In this document: in pieces, positions 1 to 14,000 of the stretch
How the letters are laid out: every line of letters starts with the position of its first letter
Numbering within the stretch: position 1 is the stretch's first letter
Source of the DNA: Oryzias latipes
Taxonomy: Eukaryota; Chordata; Actinopteri; Beloniformes; Adrianichthyidae
NCBI RefSeq assembly: GCF_002234675.1
Contig: NC_019879.2
Location: 2,600,619-2,664,618, forward strand
Length of the DNA stretch: 64,000 nucleotides
Direction of reading: 5' to 3'
The notes under the pieces: model-generated
The model's database searches: none
The model's input: the letters and a program-made list of their open reading frames with translations, nothing else
Told to the model about the DNA's origin: nothing
Translations under genes and position numbers: made by a program

Positions 1-1618
1 GCGGCGGCGCCCGGCGGTTACCGTTGGTTCCAGCTCTATGTGTACCGGGACAGGAAGCTGTCAGAGCTGATCGTTCAGCGGGTAGAGTCGCTCGGCTACA
101 AGGCCCTGGTGCTGACGGTCGACGTCCCGTACACGGGGAAGCGCCGCAACGACATCCGCAATCAGTTCAAGCTGCCGCCTCACCTCAAGGTCAAGAACTT
201 TGAAGGCATGTTCCAGGTAATGATGCACCTTTGGGCACAGCTGTTCCCAGTGGTGTCACACATCGTTCTGTTCACGTCTGGAGACTCCAGTCTGGTTATT
301 CTGCATCACAAAAAATAAACAAAAACTGGAAACCCATGTTTGCATTGGGAGCCCAATGAAAGTTTTATTCTTCATGCACAGCAGGAAACCGGTGCCCCAG
401 AGGAGTATGGGATACCGGCCAACACCTTGGACCCTTCCATCAGCTGGAAGGACGTCTCCTGGCTGCAGTCCATCACCCGCCTCCCTGTCATCATCAAGGG
501 CATCCTGACCAAGGAGGACGCTGAGCTGGCTGTGGAGCACGGCGTTCAGGGCGTCATCGTGTCCAACCACGGAGGGAGGCAGCTGGACGGAGGCCCCGCC
601 TCGGTGCGTCCTGACATGATGCTTCTGCTCACTTGATGAAGGAATCGATGTGTTCCTGTCAGCTTCAGATGTGTGATAATCAGAGTGGAACATCACACGT
701 CCTTCACGCACTGCAATGTTCTGTTTTAGATTTCTGAAGTAGGATAACAAGCTCCTCTAAAGTGCTCTGGGACGACGGTGTCTGAGTCCTCCTGCTCGTC
801 TTGTTTCTAACCAAATGCAGGTTCTTCACAGTCTCTTTTTCCATCCTTCAGCCTGGAGTTCCTCCTGAAGAGTCAGTTGGGACACGCGACTGATGTGTGA
901 CGACTTTTAGTTTTGCAGTGTTTTGCAGTCAAGTCCCATTCATCGCTGATGTTTTTCGCCCCAAATTGAAGCTTTTCCAATCTCCTAGTGTCGGATGAGA
1001 ACTGGCTCTTTGCAGACGGCACATTCCGGTTCTCATTGCCATCCCCTCCCCCTCTTCACAGATAGATGCTCTGTCAGAGATTGTGGACGCGGTGCAAGGC
1101 CGGATCGAGGTCTACGTGGACGGAGGGATCAGGACAGGAAGTGACGTGCTCAAAGCGCTGGCCTTAGGGGCCAGGTGTGTTTTCATCGGACGCCCAGTGG
1201 TGTGGGGACTTGCATATAAGGTAGAGTGGTACTAAACTAAATGGTGCAAAGAAATACCAAACCAAACAGAAAACCTTTTTGGTGAGAAGCACATGAAATA
1301 ATGAGATGAGGGGAATTCCTTTTCTAAATCTGGCTTCAGGACATCCCACCACATGCCATGACCGAAGTGTTGCATTTCACGCCCAGTTTTGTGTTTCCTG
1401 ATCTTGTCAGGGGGAGGAAGGAGTGAGGGAGGTGCTCCAGATCTTAAACGACGAGTTCCGTCTCTCCATGACTTTATCGGGTGAGTCTGTATCTCCCTTC
1501 CGTGTCAGGATTACAACGCTGACATGTTCTGCTCATGAACACTGGTGTGTTTTGTGCTGCAGGCTGCAGGAACGTCGGTGAAATCAACAGGAACCTCATT
1601 CAGGTCTCAAAGCTCTAA
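1..1618 (+). CDS. hao2: 2-hydroxyacid oxidase 2 (HAO2), 3' part, five exons
   Basis: FMN-dependent peroxisomal L-2-hydroxyacid oxidase. It oxidises 2-hydroxy acids to 2-keto acids and releases hydrogen peroxide. Exons: 1-216 (already open at base 1), 385-603, 1062-1220, 1411-1480, 1563-1618. All borders are GT-AG, all joins keep frame, and they give the last 239 residues of a protein usually about 350-370 long; the N-terminal exons lie before the window. Seen in sequence: the [11 protein letters not shown] segment, the [19 protein letters not shown] strand with the FMN-contacting Lys, the family active-site signature SNHGGRQLD (catalytic His and substrate-binding Arg), and the FMN-phosphate loop [18 protein letters not shown] followed by GRP. 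The protein ends in SKL, a canonical type 1 peroxisomal targeting signal. [10 protein letters not shown] and the QSITRLP stretch match HAO2 better than HAO1. An HSD3B gene lies downstream, as in human 1p12. Confidence 0.95.
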
Positions 1619-1956
1619 CCTGCCAGCAGGGGGCAGCAGCGAGGCGGAAGACACAGGAACAGCCACCATCCATTTTTGCAGTTTGAAGTTGTATTGACAG
1701 TGATGAGACTTGAAAAGAGCCAGATGATGAAGAAAGGTTGTTTCAGCGAGGCAAACTCTCTCCAGACATGGCCGTGTGGGTGTGTTTGGGGGTGGGGGGT
1801 GCTGGCATGCAGTTTGAGCTCAGGTCAGCTTGATGTGGTGAAGGTGGGGGCTGATGGGACATTTAGGCAGTGATCAAAACAGGGGTTTTGAAGTGGAATG
1901 AATGGAAATATTTACCATGATGTTTTTAATGCAATGCTGCATTTTATAACTGCATA

Positions 1957-1962
1957 AATAAA
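1957..1962 (+). terminator. Probable poly(A) signal of hao2
   Basis: A canonical AATAAA lies about 340 bases after the hao2 stop codon, giving a plausible short 3' UTR (1619 to about 1985). No other AATAAA was noticed between the stop and this site. Confidence 0.6.
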
Positions 1963-2295
1963 GAACTATCAAGGTCAAGTTTTCTTGTTCCAAAGATTTG
2001 TGATGACAAATTTAGAAAAAACATCAGGCCGTTATCATGAAAGAGTCTCCATTTGAAACAGTTGGTTTTAAGGTTTTCAGTCAAGTTCTTTCCCCGGGAC
2101 AGAGTGTGAGCGAGCTCAGCGAACAACATCAAGATGCGGAAAGCCTGAGAAGCAGAAGTGACACAGGAAGTGACTGAGGTCTCGGTTAGTCTAAAGAGGT
2201 GATGATGTTTCCTCACAAGCTCCAAACCTCCCAGCAGCGGTGCGAGCGTGGGGTGCTGCAGCAGACAGTTTTTCTCCTGCGAGGTCTTCTCTGAG

Positions 2296-2365
2296 ATCTG
2301 CTGGTGGAAACGAACAGGCTGGAGGGAGGCATCGCCTCCAGTTTGCTGAGGAAGCTGTCCTCTAG
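2296..2365 (+). CDS. Candidate upstream coding exon of the kelch-like gene
   Basis: An open stretch ends at a good donor (TCT AG|GTAGGT) with two leftover bases. That phase is exactly what the exon at 5074 needs: it begins with one base, and the join makes an Arg codon. The translation ends LLRKLSSR and would continue into [12 protein letters not shown], giving one basic, Ser-rich run. An acceptor-like TCTCTGAG precedes it and an in-frame TGA lies just upstream, so it would not be the first exon unless translation starts elsewhere. The support is phase fit and composition only, with no homology. Confidence 0.35.
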
Positions 2366-5073
2366 GTAGGTCAGCCCGGCTTTTGGAAATGTATTTATTT
2401 GAGAGGTCTTAGACTCCATGCGATGCAACTGCAGTCACAGCCTGTCAGGCCTGTGCGTATACCACTTTTGCTTTTGTCTCTGCTCTATTTTGTGGATTGG
2501 CACAACATCTTGTTAGTTGAGCTTCTGTCACAACAATGAAATGCAAACAGGAAGTTCTTCTTTAAGCGTTAAAAAGCAGCAATCCTTTCCTTCCAAATGT
2601 GATCAAACTATTTCTACTCATGCGGTCTGCAGGTCACCTCCTCATCCTACAGGTGGAATTTTCCGTTTTATTTTTTCGTTCCTAAGAGAGGGACATGCCC
2701 ACATGTTTACCGCTTCAGTGAAGAGAAATACAAATATGTTTTTAAAGATAAATGTTCAAATTAGAGGATTTGCTGTGGAGGTACAGCAGGAATATTATAA
2801 AGTGCATTAAAGAACTGAATAAACCTTAAAAAAAGTCAAAGTAAGTAAAATAACTTTGGAAGAAAGCTTGAATACTTTTTCTTGGTAAGAATTGTTGTGA
2901 CGCAATGCATTGTGGTCTATATTCGCCAAGATAGCTTTCAAAGGACTGCTTTAACTAAAAAGAAAAATCATTAAAATAGTTTGAAGTATTAGATAATGTT
3001 CCAACCATCCACAGATTTTGCTCCTCTGTTTATGTAACTTGGGTTAAAGTTTCCCATTTCAAACTGAAAAAGGTTCATGAAAACGTTTCAAATGATTTAA
3101 AAACGTCAACCAAAACTTTGAAACAAAAACCCTGAAGGTTCCTCTTCTGTTCATGTTTGTTGTTTTGGAGTTAAAGACCCTAAACTACAGGAAATCCTGA
3201 GAGGCTTTTTCTGTTTCTGCATCAGCTGCTTCAAAGATCATAGCAGTTCTAAAAAATAACCACCAAACAAACAACAACATTTGCTTAAATGAACGCCGTG
3301 ATACTGACAGACTGATCAACTGATCAGTGTGAATAGAGTAGGAATCTTGGTAAATATGCAGCAAAGACTAAAAAAACTAATTCAGTAATATTAAATATCT
3401 TATGATGGGCAACTCATTACAAAAGTAATGGATTACCTTTCCGTTCCACCAAAGTAGAGTGAGGTATTCCAATGACTCATTACATGTTTAGTAACGTCTC
3501 TATGGCAAGAGAAAAGTTTTTATTGAAAGTGTCATCAACAATAAAAAAGGAGCAAAAAAAATGTCTTATCTGTTTCCATTTGTTGTCAATAAAGGTTCTC
3601 ATCCATCCACGTGCCGTTGCCTTCAGGTTGTCATGGCAACCGGACCTAAAAATATCTGTCTTGAAACTTTTCACCAGTCACTCACTGAGATGAAAGACCT
3701 AAACCCAATCTCAAGACTCCTGAGATGAGAGACTTGTCCCGTGTCGTCACTGAGCACACGTCTGCACAGCGCCACAGAGGTTGGCGCCCTCACCTCACAG
3801 AGAGAAGGTTCAATTCCCAGCTGGGCCCCTTCTGTGTGGACTTTGCATGCTCTCCTCAGATATGTGTGGGTTTTCTACAGGCTAACCAGTTACAAAACCT
3901 TTTTTGCTCGTCTTTCAGACAAACTTGGGCCTCAGATTCTCCAGTCAGTGTCTAATTTTTCCTCTTTTAGATAGTCTATAGTTTTATTTTATGGCCCAAA
4001 CTGCTTCCTATTGTGCTTATTGCACTTTACTAAAACAAGTTTTATTATTTTCTATCTTTATTAAAGCCTATTGCTGCTTATCTAAAATGTTCTGCTTGAT
4101 TCTAGGTTCTACGCCTGCAGGTGTTATAACAAGAGTAACTTAAAAGTAGTACAGGACTCATGTAACACATTCCAATTCTGAGACAGTAATAGATTACTGT
4201 TAAATCAAACTCACAGGTATTCTGGAATGTGTTACAGTTAAAAGGTAAATTGCACAACGCTGCTGGTGTGTCAAACATAGGAATAGGATTCTTGTAGCTT
4301 ACAAACAAAGTTAAAGAAACACCATGACGGCATAAAAAAGGCTGCAAAGCTTCAGAGGAAGGTGTACTGGGCCGGGTAATGTAGCGCCGCACTCCTGGAA
4401 GTCTGCAGATCAGCAGTCTGTAGAGAACATGAGCCTTTTTTTGAACAACAAACAGGGAAAATGTAACCAAATGCTGTAGACCCTTTAAGATGAAGTCCTG
4501 CACAAGCCTTTCAGAGTAAGGTATATCCATGATCATATGTTACCTTTGGCACACTATATTATAGTATTTTCCTGAACTCTTTTCTGACTCTCAAGCGAGG
4601 CTACTTGATCGCTGAGACTCCGCCTTCCACATCGTGTGGGTGCCGTCCATTTCATGACCTTAACCTAGAGCCGGCCCTGGTAGCGTATCTGCATTTCTCC
4701 CACCAAAATAATCAAATGTACTTTTGCAAAGATGGATGTGCATACCATATAACTGCCTTTAGGAAGCCTGGCGTTTATTCCATCACAGACGCCAGTAACG
4801 GCTAACGGTCTCTATCGGCGCCTAAAGTAAGGAACACCTGACATTTGTCAGAGACAGGACACAATTGGAAGATCTGTGGTATTGTCCAGAGCGTTTTTGC
4901 CAAACACCGCTAGCTCCGTGGAGAAAGTGGGCTTGTTGGCCTGGGGGGCAGCGCTGGTTTTCTGACCTATTATGGAATCTTTTTGGAGGCAAGAATCTGC
5001 TGCACTCACCCTCACCGTCCTGCTTCCATCAGTCTGTTTTCCAGCCCTAAAGCTCCTCCCTCTCTCCCTGCAG
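2366..5073. other. Intergenic or intronic DNA with old repeat fragments
   Basis: I see no supported coding exon here. 2896-2937 resembles, in reverse, the interior of the short inverted-repeat element found whole at 7243-7674. About 3769-3885 holds a tRNA-like stretch with a box-B-like GGTTCAATTCC followed by sequence typical of a common fish repeat. 4102-4536 is open on the minus strand for 144 codons, but its sequence looks repetitive and matches no family I recognise. Confidence 0.4.
3769..3885 (+). repeat. Fragment of a common fish dispersed repeat (tRNA-like head)
   Basis: The GCGCCCTCACCTCACAG...GGTTCAATTCCCAGCTGGG arrangement, followed by a 'tgtgtgggttttctac' stretch, is the start of a repeat very common in teleosts. 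The rest of that family type is seen at 39073-39313 and, inverted, at 17120-17300. Recognition is from memory of such repeats. Confidence 0.45.
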
Positions 5074-8000
5074 GAAGTCTGAGCGGCGCAACAGCAACCC
5101 CCCGCCTCCAGAAGCCAATGAAATGGGGTGAGGCATTTTTCACCTCAGCATCTGCTCTGTATGCAGCAGCATTTGGAAGCTGCAAGAGTTAGTTACTCCA
5201 GCACTTGGAGTGCTCCATCTGAGTCATTTTAGATTTAACCCTTGTGCTATCCTAGGCACTTTAACATTGGGAGTTGGGTCATCTAGACCCACTAGACAGT
5301 GCTCTGAACCTTTTTTCTTCAATGATTTGTGATCTTCACTGGTGTCCATGGATTACATGAAATCTTTCCACCTTTATCCACCTTTGTCATGGTAGGGAGA
5401 ACACGTCACTGTAAGGGGGGGGTCATCTAAGATAGCACAAGGGTTAAAAGGTTAATCGCGCTTTGGGGTAAGGGGCAGTTTAGAGAAGGTTTTGACAATG
5501 ACAGAGTTGTTCATATTTTCTTTTAAAGTTCCTGCGAGGGTGTCCTAAAACAGAAGCTGAGCGCTCCTGCAAATCAAATCAAATCCAATCAAACATCATT
5601 TGTATAGCACTATTCCCGTAGTACTCAAATTTTTTAAAAAAAAAGTTTTGTATAATACCCATACCCCCCCCCCCCCCACACACACCACACACACACAGAC
5701 ACACACACCATCGTAAAGCATACAATGATGCAATGTAGAAATCTGGCCTTTACTTTAATGGGGAAACGATATTTTGGGGACATGTCCACATTAGTGACTC
5801 CCCCCGCAAGTTCACAGAATACACTACCACAGGCCCCCCCAGGATCTGAGCATAAGAGGCAGACCTGGGAGATGACCCCGTTCACTGAGAAGGGCGAGTC
5901 ACTGATGCGTTCAATGGTCTGCACAGCCCCGCCCATAAAACGGATAAGGGAGGTTCAGAGAGCTGCACTGACGCATCCGTCAAATTGGAGAAGTTAAAGT
6001 GAGAGGATGAGTAATGACCAGAGGAAAAGGAAACCGCACGGGAAAGGTCCTCGACTTTCCAAACAACAGCACATGTTGCAATACACCCAAAGCAGAGCTG
6101 GCCTGCAAACTGCCTGCTGTCAGGTTGCAGAGTCCTGAGATTTTCAATATTCCAACAGTGTCTCTCTGAGCAGCAGAAGTGGATATTTTTTATTTTAATT
6201 TTAGTTATGGTTGATTGCGTGAGGGCAGATACAATCAGGGCAGATTAGCCTCACAAAACCATAAAGAGGATGTTTCCAGATAAATTTGATCCGCACCATC
6301 TGTCTTCAGATTAGAGAGCGGCTCGAACCGACTGAGCCAAAGGCTGTCCCGCCTGGGCAGCAGGCATCGGTCCAGGGATGCTCAGAGACCTCCAGCTCAG
6401 CCAGAAAGACCTCCTCCTCCAGCTCCACAAGGTAGCTGTTTATCTAACACTTGTGTACATGTGAAAGTGCACGAAATCGGCATTCCACTCTTTACTTTTC
6501 GCTGTCCTTCATCCAAAGAGATTTTCTTTTAACGTTTACAGCAAGTTCTACCGATTTGTCATCCGAATACTTTAGATTTCTACTCTGGGAACATCTTGTG
6601 GCTTCATTTCTCAAAATGCCACGAGGTTCCCTGGTTTAATCTTCAATAAAACTGCTATTACTTGATCACTTCCTTCTTTATTCATTTTCATCTGGGTTCA
6701 GATGAAAGGTCCCCACCAGCTCCTTCTCAGCCTCCAGCTCCGCCTCCAGCACCTCTTCCAGCTCCTCCTGTCCCACCATCGGCAGAAAAGCCCCCTAAGC
6801 GGCCCGACAAAGCCACCAAACCCAAGCTGCCCCCTCGGCCCCTCTCCAAGGTGTTCAGCAGCAGCGAACACGGAGCAGCTGTGCTGCAGGTACCTCTCAT
6901 GCTGGACTTTTTCTTCCATCTGGTTCCTCTGTTCCCTTCAACCTTTGAGCCAGAAGTCAAAACTAGTTCAATATTTATGTTCCTGCAGGGATCATTTTCC
7001 AATACTGCCACAGACAACATGTCTGATCTACAGGAAAAAGACAACCCAGAAGACAAAACAGTTTATGTTTTAAGAGTTTCTAGAACTGGGTGTTGGCACA
7101 GTGCATGTGTGTGTGTGTGGTGTTGATGGCTGTGTTGATTGGTGGATTCCTCTAGATTCTTCTGTAATGGCAGCAGCTCCTGAAAGATTTCTACGGCTTG
7201 TTTGGTAATCTAACGCTGACGGCAATGTCAGACACAGACATTGGTTGTGTCCGAATTCCCTCACTACTCACTACATACTGCACTATTTAGGGCGTTCGCC
7301 ATTTTCTAGAGCTGTCTGAATCTACAATTCCAAAGTCCAGTGCCCTAGAAATTTCCCAGAAGTCTCTGCGAAAAAGCAGTGTGCGTCGATGCTCACTAGA
7401 TTGGCAAATATAGACCACAATGCATTGCATCTGAAATTTTTTTTTGCCAAAAAATGTATTTATAAAAAAAAAAACCTTTAGATGACAGTGGATCTATAAA
7501 CAATGGTCTGAAAATGCTCACATCAATCAGATTTTAACTTTGTCAAATTGATGACATTGTCTCTATTGTTTAAAAAACAAAAAGTAGTGAGCATAGTGTC
7601 CGAATTACTTTTAAAATCCAGCACTATAAAGTTTTTTAATAGTTAGGTGTTAGGGTGGGAATTCAGACACAACCAAAGCTCAAATCCACGTCTGTGACGT
7701 GCGGCGCTTCGCTGTAACGCTCTAACAGATCTGTGCAAAGCAATTCAAACGATGTCTTTGGTTTTGATGCTTTTAAGGTTCTCTTTCCAATATAGGATCG
7801 TATTTAAAAAGCATCACATCCAACCGTATCCTCCGTTTTCTGCGCAGGGCTTTGATGTCTTCCGGGGCGACGAGACTCTGTGTGATGTGGTTCTGGTTCC
7901 TGGAGACAGCACAGAAGCCTTCCCGGTGCACAGAGTCATCATGGCTTCATGCAGCGACTACTTCAAGGCCATGTTCACAGGTGTGTGGCTGTTTCCCACC

Positions 8001-11000
8001 GTTTCAGGTGGGAAACCTACCGTCCGTCCACCGGCAGCAGAATCCAGCAATGTTACCGTTTTTAAAGCAAAGCTTAAGAGGGTAGACGATGCCGTTCAAT
8101 TCTGTCTACTGAGAAATAGAGGCTGCAAGTTAAGCTTAAGTGAGCTTTCATCAGGAGAAAAGTTTCACAGAATGTGACGGGTGGGATTCAACTCATCTGT
8201 AAGATCTGTCTGAGGGTTCCTCTGAGGACCATCAACATATCTCTGAACAAAAACAACAGATTGAAGGAAGTCGATGTGTTTCTGGTAAATCTAATTTTTT
8301 TTTTTAATTTGCATACTACAATTACCACTCAGGGTAAAACATTTTCTAACCACAACAAAAAAGAGACAGGTTGGCAGAAACATGAAAAAAAGGTTCCCGG
8401 CAAATCTCCATCTTCCATGATGACGAGTACAGACATTTGTGGTTGTTGCTTATAAAAATCTGTTCTGGTGCAAATTCAGTTATTTTCCATGGATTTTTTT
8501 TTTTTTATTGTTTTACCCAGTTCACAGGTTGAAACTTGTTTGCAGGATGTGAAGAGTTCAGTGTTATAAATGACAATGACAAGCTCCCTTTTTATAAGGA
8601 ATGTGCAATGTCACAAGAACTTTTTTGTGCAGAAAATAAAAAAACTTTCCATCACTTGTCAATTCAACATTGTCCTTTCCAGCACTGATAGATGAGGCAT
8701 AAAACAAAAGCAGAAAGAGATAAGAAAAAGAAGGAACAATTTGACTTTTTTTAGTTCAAAAGTATTCAAAACCCTGAAAGTACTTTTAAAGGAGCCCAGA
8801 AAATGCGGATTTTTCAGAAAATACCTCTAGAGGCTCATGAGGACAGCCAGTACGTCAAACAAAGCTAAAAAGGATTGACACATTTCAAGGGAGCAGCAAA
8901 ACATGCGTGGTGACCTCTTTCACTTCTGTAATGAATTGATTTTCAGTTTCAGCTTCAAAGGAGACACTTACATCAAGCCTAGGAGGGAAGCTCTGAAATT
9001 GCACAATGGTGACACTGAAGCGTCCCGTCTTTGCAGCATCAGACGTGTCTCTGCTTTTTGCTGACTGTACAGAGTCACATCAGTCCCGCTGCGGACAAAT
9101 CCTCCGGAACGATGCAAATGACCACCTTCATCTTGTTTTTGCCCCTTCTCACTCACTCACCCAGGAGGCATGAGGGAACAGGAGATGAGAGAGATCAAAC
9201 TGCATGGGATCACTAAGACAGGCCTAAAGAACATCATCGAGTTCATCTACACCTCCAAAGTGGTCCTGGACATGGGCAACCTGCAGGACACGCTGGAAGC
9301 AGCAAACTTCCTGCAGGTCATGCCTGTTCTCAGCTTCTGCAACCAGCTTCTGAGCAGTGAGGTGAGCCTCATGCATCTCCTCTTTGTCACTTCTCCAGGC
9401 TTAATTGATGAAAGACAGAATTTGATGAAGAACAGATGGCTAGAAGTAAACAAATGGAACTTGTGTCCTTTTTTCTGACGTAGATCACGATTGATAACTG
9501 TGTGGAAGTTGAACGCATCGCTGACGACTTGCTTTTGGAAGATGTTCAGCAAAATATTGGTGAGTGATGGAAGAGATCTCAGCATCTTTGATCAGAGTTT
9601 GAGCATTTTTCTTTGAAAATATTTGTTAAAAGCATTTTTTTTAATCTAAATGTGGTCGTTTTTGGTAAATAACCTTAAATAACAGTAAGGTAACCAGCAT
9701 TTGTACGTCTTTGACCACTTTGTCTATTTCTTGATCTGAAATAATGAGAACGTGTTTCCATGTAGGCAAGTTTGTGAGCGAGAACCTCACAGCGCTGGCG
9801 CAGTCCGACCGCTACCTGCAGCTCTCTGAGACCAGCATGGCCAACGCTCTGGCCAGCAACTCACTGAGGGGTTTCTCTGAGCTGGAGCTCTTCCACATCG
9901 CCAAAGGATGGCTGGAGCATGACCCCCCCAAGCGCAGGAAGTCAGTTTACGCCCTGATGCGCCACATTCGTTTCCCACTCATGAGTCCCGGCGAGCTGAT
10001 CCAGATCTCGCAGGACGACGAAGACGAAAGCGAGTCCATGATGCGGTCGGATACGGCCTGTGTTAACCTCCTGCTGGAGGCCAGCAACTACCAGATGATG
10101 CCGTACATGCAGCCCGCACTGCAAACCGAGAGGACGCAGATTCGATCGGACGCCACGCACATTCTGGCCCTGGGCGGAGTCATGCGGCAGCAGCTGGTGG
10201 TGAGCCGGGAGCTGAGGCTGTACGACGAGAACACCGGCCACTGGAGAGCCCTGAAGCCCATGGATGTGCCACGGTACCAGCATGGGGTGGCCCTGCTGGG
10301 AGGCTTCCTCTTCATTGTTGGAGGTCAGAGTTTTTAGAGTTAAAGCAAAGTTGGCACTGAAATGTGATGTATGTTTGTGACACTTGAACACGCTCCCTAA
10401 AGCTAAAGGTCCATAGATGAAGGGAAATGACCTGCTGTGTGGTCTTGATGACATTTTACCCCACAAGTACATGAATAGAAACTTATATTATTAGGTCATT
10501 TTGGAAATAAATTGGTAGAACTGAAGCTCTAAGTGTAAACAATCTAACTATCTATGTCCCCAGGTCAGAGTACCTATGACACGAAGGGTAAGACGGCCAT
10601 AGACAGTGCTTACCGCTACGACCCGCGTTTCAACAAGTGGCTTCAGATTGCGTCCCTCAATGACAAACGGACCTTCTTCCACCTCAGCGCCCTGAAGGGG
10701 AAACTGTTTGCGGTGGGAGGAAGGAACGCCTCCGGGGAGATTGGTGAGCTGCAGCACAAATTATCGGAGCGGTGTCTTTCCTCATAAATAGATTCCTTGT
10801 TCCTGGAAAACTGAATCTCTGTGTGGTTCCTACCAGACACAGTAGAGTGCTACAATCTGAAGAAGAATGAGTGGAGCTTTGTGTCCAACATGGCAGAGCC
10901 TCACTATGGACATGCTGGCACCGTTCACGGGGACCTCATGTACATCTCAGGTGAGACACTGATGCATGTCGTCTGGATTTTAAAATCCTCTCACGTTTCA

Positions 11001-14000
11001 AAGAAAAACTCCAGTAAATATGTTTGTTTGTTTATCGGTGAAAAACATTATTTAGTTCCAAAGTTTACAGTGAAAACCAAATAATTACAGTCAAATGTGT
11101 GTTTCATTCCCCTGTGGGTCTGGAAACAGCTGTTCATTGACTTTCACAGCACTGGATAAAAAACAAAAGGTCATTAAGATGACTCCTATGAGTTGGATTT
11201 TTCTTTAAGGATAAAATGCATTGCACACGTGCAATGTGTGTGCTCCAGTAAATCTAACCACAATAGAGATCCATCCCAAACCACGAAGAACCAAATGTTG
11301 CAGTTCCTCCAAAAAACCACTGGAGGCAGACAGGACAAGGTAGACACTTCCTGTTGGCTCCCATGTAAAAAAAATATATATATCTTTACACCAAAATAAT
11401 TACAGGCTTACATTACACAGGCCGGTTTTTGGACAGACAGGTGGGGGGGGGGGGGGGGCAATTGCCCATTTTTGGGACATTATTGAGGTGGCCAGAGCAA
11501 ACTCTGATCAGCCATCTTGTCCCACCTGAGGCTTTGCTTTGACAGTTCAGAGTCTAGTGGGCGCGGGTCAGTGTCCATGCTGGGGCTCACTGAGCATGGG
11601 GCCAGGGGTGGGCACCTAGTCTGACACCTTCCATTTCAGCGGACTCACCTGATACCTGATCCAGATAACCAGGTGGGAGTCGGGCATTGAGATGTGGAGA
11701 ACAGACCAGCCTTTGAGGGCTGGAGTTGCACCCCCCTGATCTCGGATGATGGAGCAATGCTTCACACTCAAAATAAATCAGAATGAGCAAATTTCCCTTT
11801 TTAGAACATTTCCTTTTTATGTCAACAACATTGACATCATGATTAATTCATAGTTGCAACTCTGAATGAAAAAAATAACAAATATTTTTCAGTTTTGAGC
11901 CTTTCTTTTTGATTTGCTAGTCTTAATCTGATACAGATTACATAAAATAGGAAAACTTTGTTTCAGGAACAAATGGACCAAGTTGCCTAAATATTTAATC
12001 ATTGTGCTCCCCCATCATCCAGTGATTAAACATTAAATATTTCTGGGACAGTTTGTATCCCTCAGTACAAAGCAGAGATGGAAATAAACTCCAGATTCTG
12101 GCCTTGAATTTTTACTTCAGAAATTTGCTGCATAGCTCGGATGGACTTGGCTGATCTGGAAAAACACTGACAGGGTCCAGGAGAACCTGTAGGGTACCTG
12201 ATCAGACCTGAGCCTAGTGGAACCTGAACAATTGTTTGAGCTCTGCTCAGCTACTGGTTTACGCTTCAAATTTGTGTTATATTCATGCTTCAGTGCAATG
12301 TTGGGCTCACTTCTGACCTTAAAGACTGTTTTTTGGTTCATCAAAGGTGACAGCTCCCCCAGACAAAATAATTCAAAACCCAGTTTTCGGTGAAATGTAA
12401 AACGGTTTGTCACAAAGCCCATTAAGCTTCAATGCTGCTTGTTTAATGCGTCACAGCATGAGGCTCTTGTGCCTAAACCACAGAAGATCAGCTTTTGATT
12501 TAAATCATCTGTGAGACGGATGAGTCACTTTGAGCATTTAAAGAGTTTGGGGACGGAACCGTTCTCTTTGTGGCTGACTAACACAACTAAAGTAAAAAGC
12601 ATCGAGAGAAAAGCTCGTCTTTCAGCAGAGCTGGCGATGAAGGCATGTGAGCTCCAACAATTCACAGGCTAGAGGCTCGTCATGTCGACACAGAGCTCCC
12701 AGCTGTCTTACCACACTTCCTAGCTAAAGTTTTTCACAGCTGTTAAACCACACGCTGATGCTAACTTGATACTGAAGTCACACGTTTAGAAGACAGGCCG
12801 CAGAAAGATAAAAAGAACTAAAGGTGTAACAAGTAGTTTTAACATCGATTTGATTATATTTAGTGGTTCCTGATACAATTCATTGTCAATATTGGTTCAT
12901 TTGAGTCCATTTGGAAAGATCCGATTCTCTGACCTAAAGTGGATCCAGATCATCTTCATCCAAACTTCCACCAGAGACTTACACAGAAATTCAGTGACGT
13001 TTTCCAGATTCTTGGATTTCTTCCAGATCATCAAGTGGAAATGAAATATGTATGAAGACAAAATCGTTTGTTTTTAAACGATTTTGGAAACACATCTCTG
13101 TTTAGACTGGACTTGCTGACAACTTCTGTTGCAATTCAAACCAAGATAATCTATAGACTAAACTTGCAGCCCTAACCTACTTCTCTCTATGTGCTGTTTT
13201 TCTCTCATAAACTACTTTAACCTTGGTTGCTGAGCAACCTTGGACAGGAAGAAATCTACTAGAAACGAGGTCTTCAAACCGCCGTGCTGAAAAGCTGTGG
13301 TTAACGCAGTCACTTCTTCCTCCTCTGTTGCTTTGGCGCCGATGATCTAATAGGACTTTGTCTGTTTCTGTGCTTGTGAGGTTTGTTTACATGAGCACAT
13401 AATGAACTTGTCCTGAGAACTGTCTGAGCTTTTTTTCATCGATACTGCAACCATCGCAGTGTGCGGCTTTGCTGTCTAAAGGGAACCAAACACCTGCGCC
13501 GCACAACAGCTCGTTCTCCACAAACAAACCACGATGAAAAAAAAACAGAAGATGCAGAAAATCACAAGCAAAATACTGGAAACCTCAGATACACACCTTT
13601 TATTTGGTTACACTAACATATAACCAGCTCCGACTCAGATTAGGTTTGCCATGATGAGGTCAAACTTTAACCCTTGTGCTATCCCAGTGTTTTTCAACCT
13701 TTTTTGAGCCACGGCACACTTTAACCTTGACAAAAATCCCGCGGCACACCAGCATCCAAAAAAAAAAAAAAAAAAAACAGAGATTCATGGTCTGTATTGA
13801 TCGACAGCCCCCCCGCAATCTCACGTGCATTTTTGTGATAATTGTGGCCGGAAAAGCAGGAAGTTGCGGCTGTTTTTTCTAAGAGATGAAATGAAAGTTA
13901 AATTAGAAAATTTAGAAACTGTTTGTTTGTTGTGGTTTCAAGGCGTTTCGCAAGGACAACTCATTGTGCGCTGGGACACTGCGCTGTGACACCTTTAAGC

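Noticed and set aside
4102-4536. Minus-strand frame of 144 codons
   Set aside because: Sequence resembles old repeat DNA; the protein matches nothing I know.
6727-7056. Minus-strand Gly/Arg-rich frame
   Set aside because: Antisense of the Pro-rich kelch-gene exon.
9942-10472. Minus-strand frame of 176 codons
   Set aside because: Lies opposite the large BACK/kelch exon and its intron; no homology of its own.
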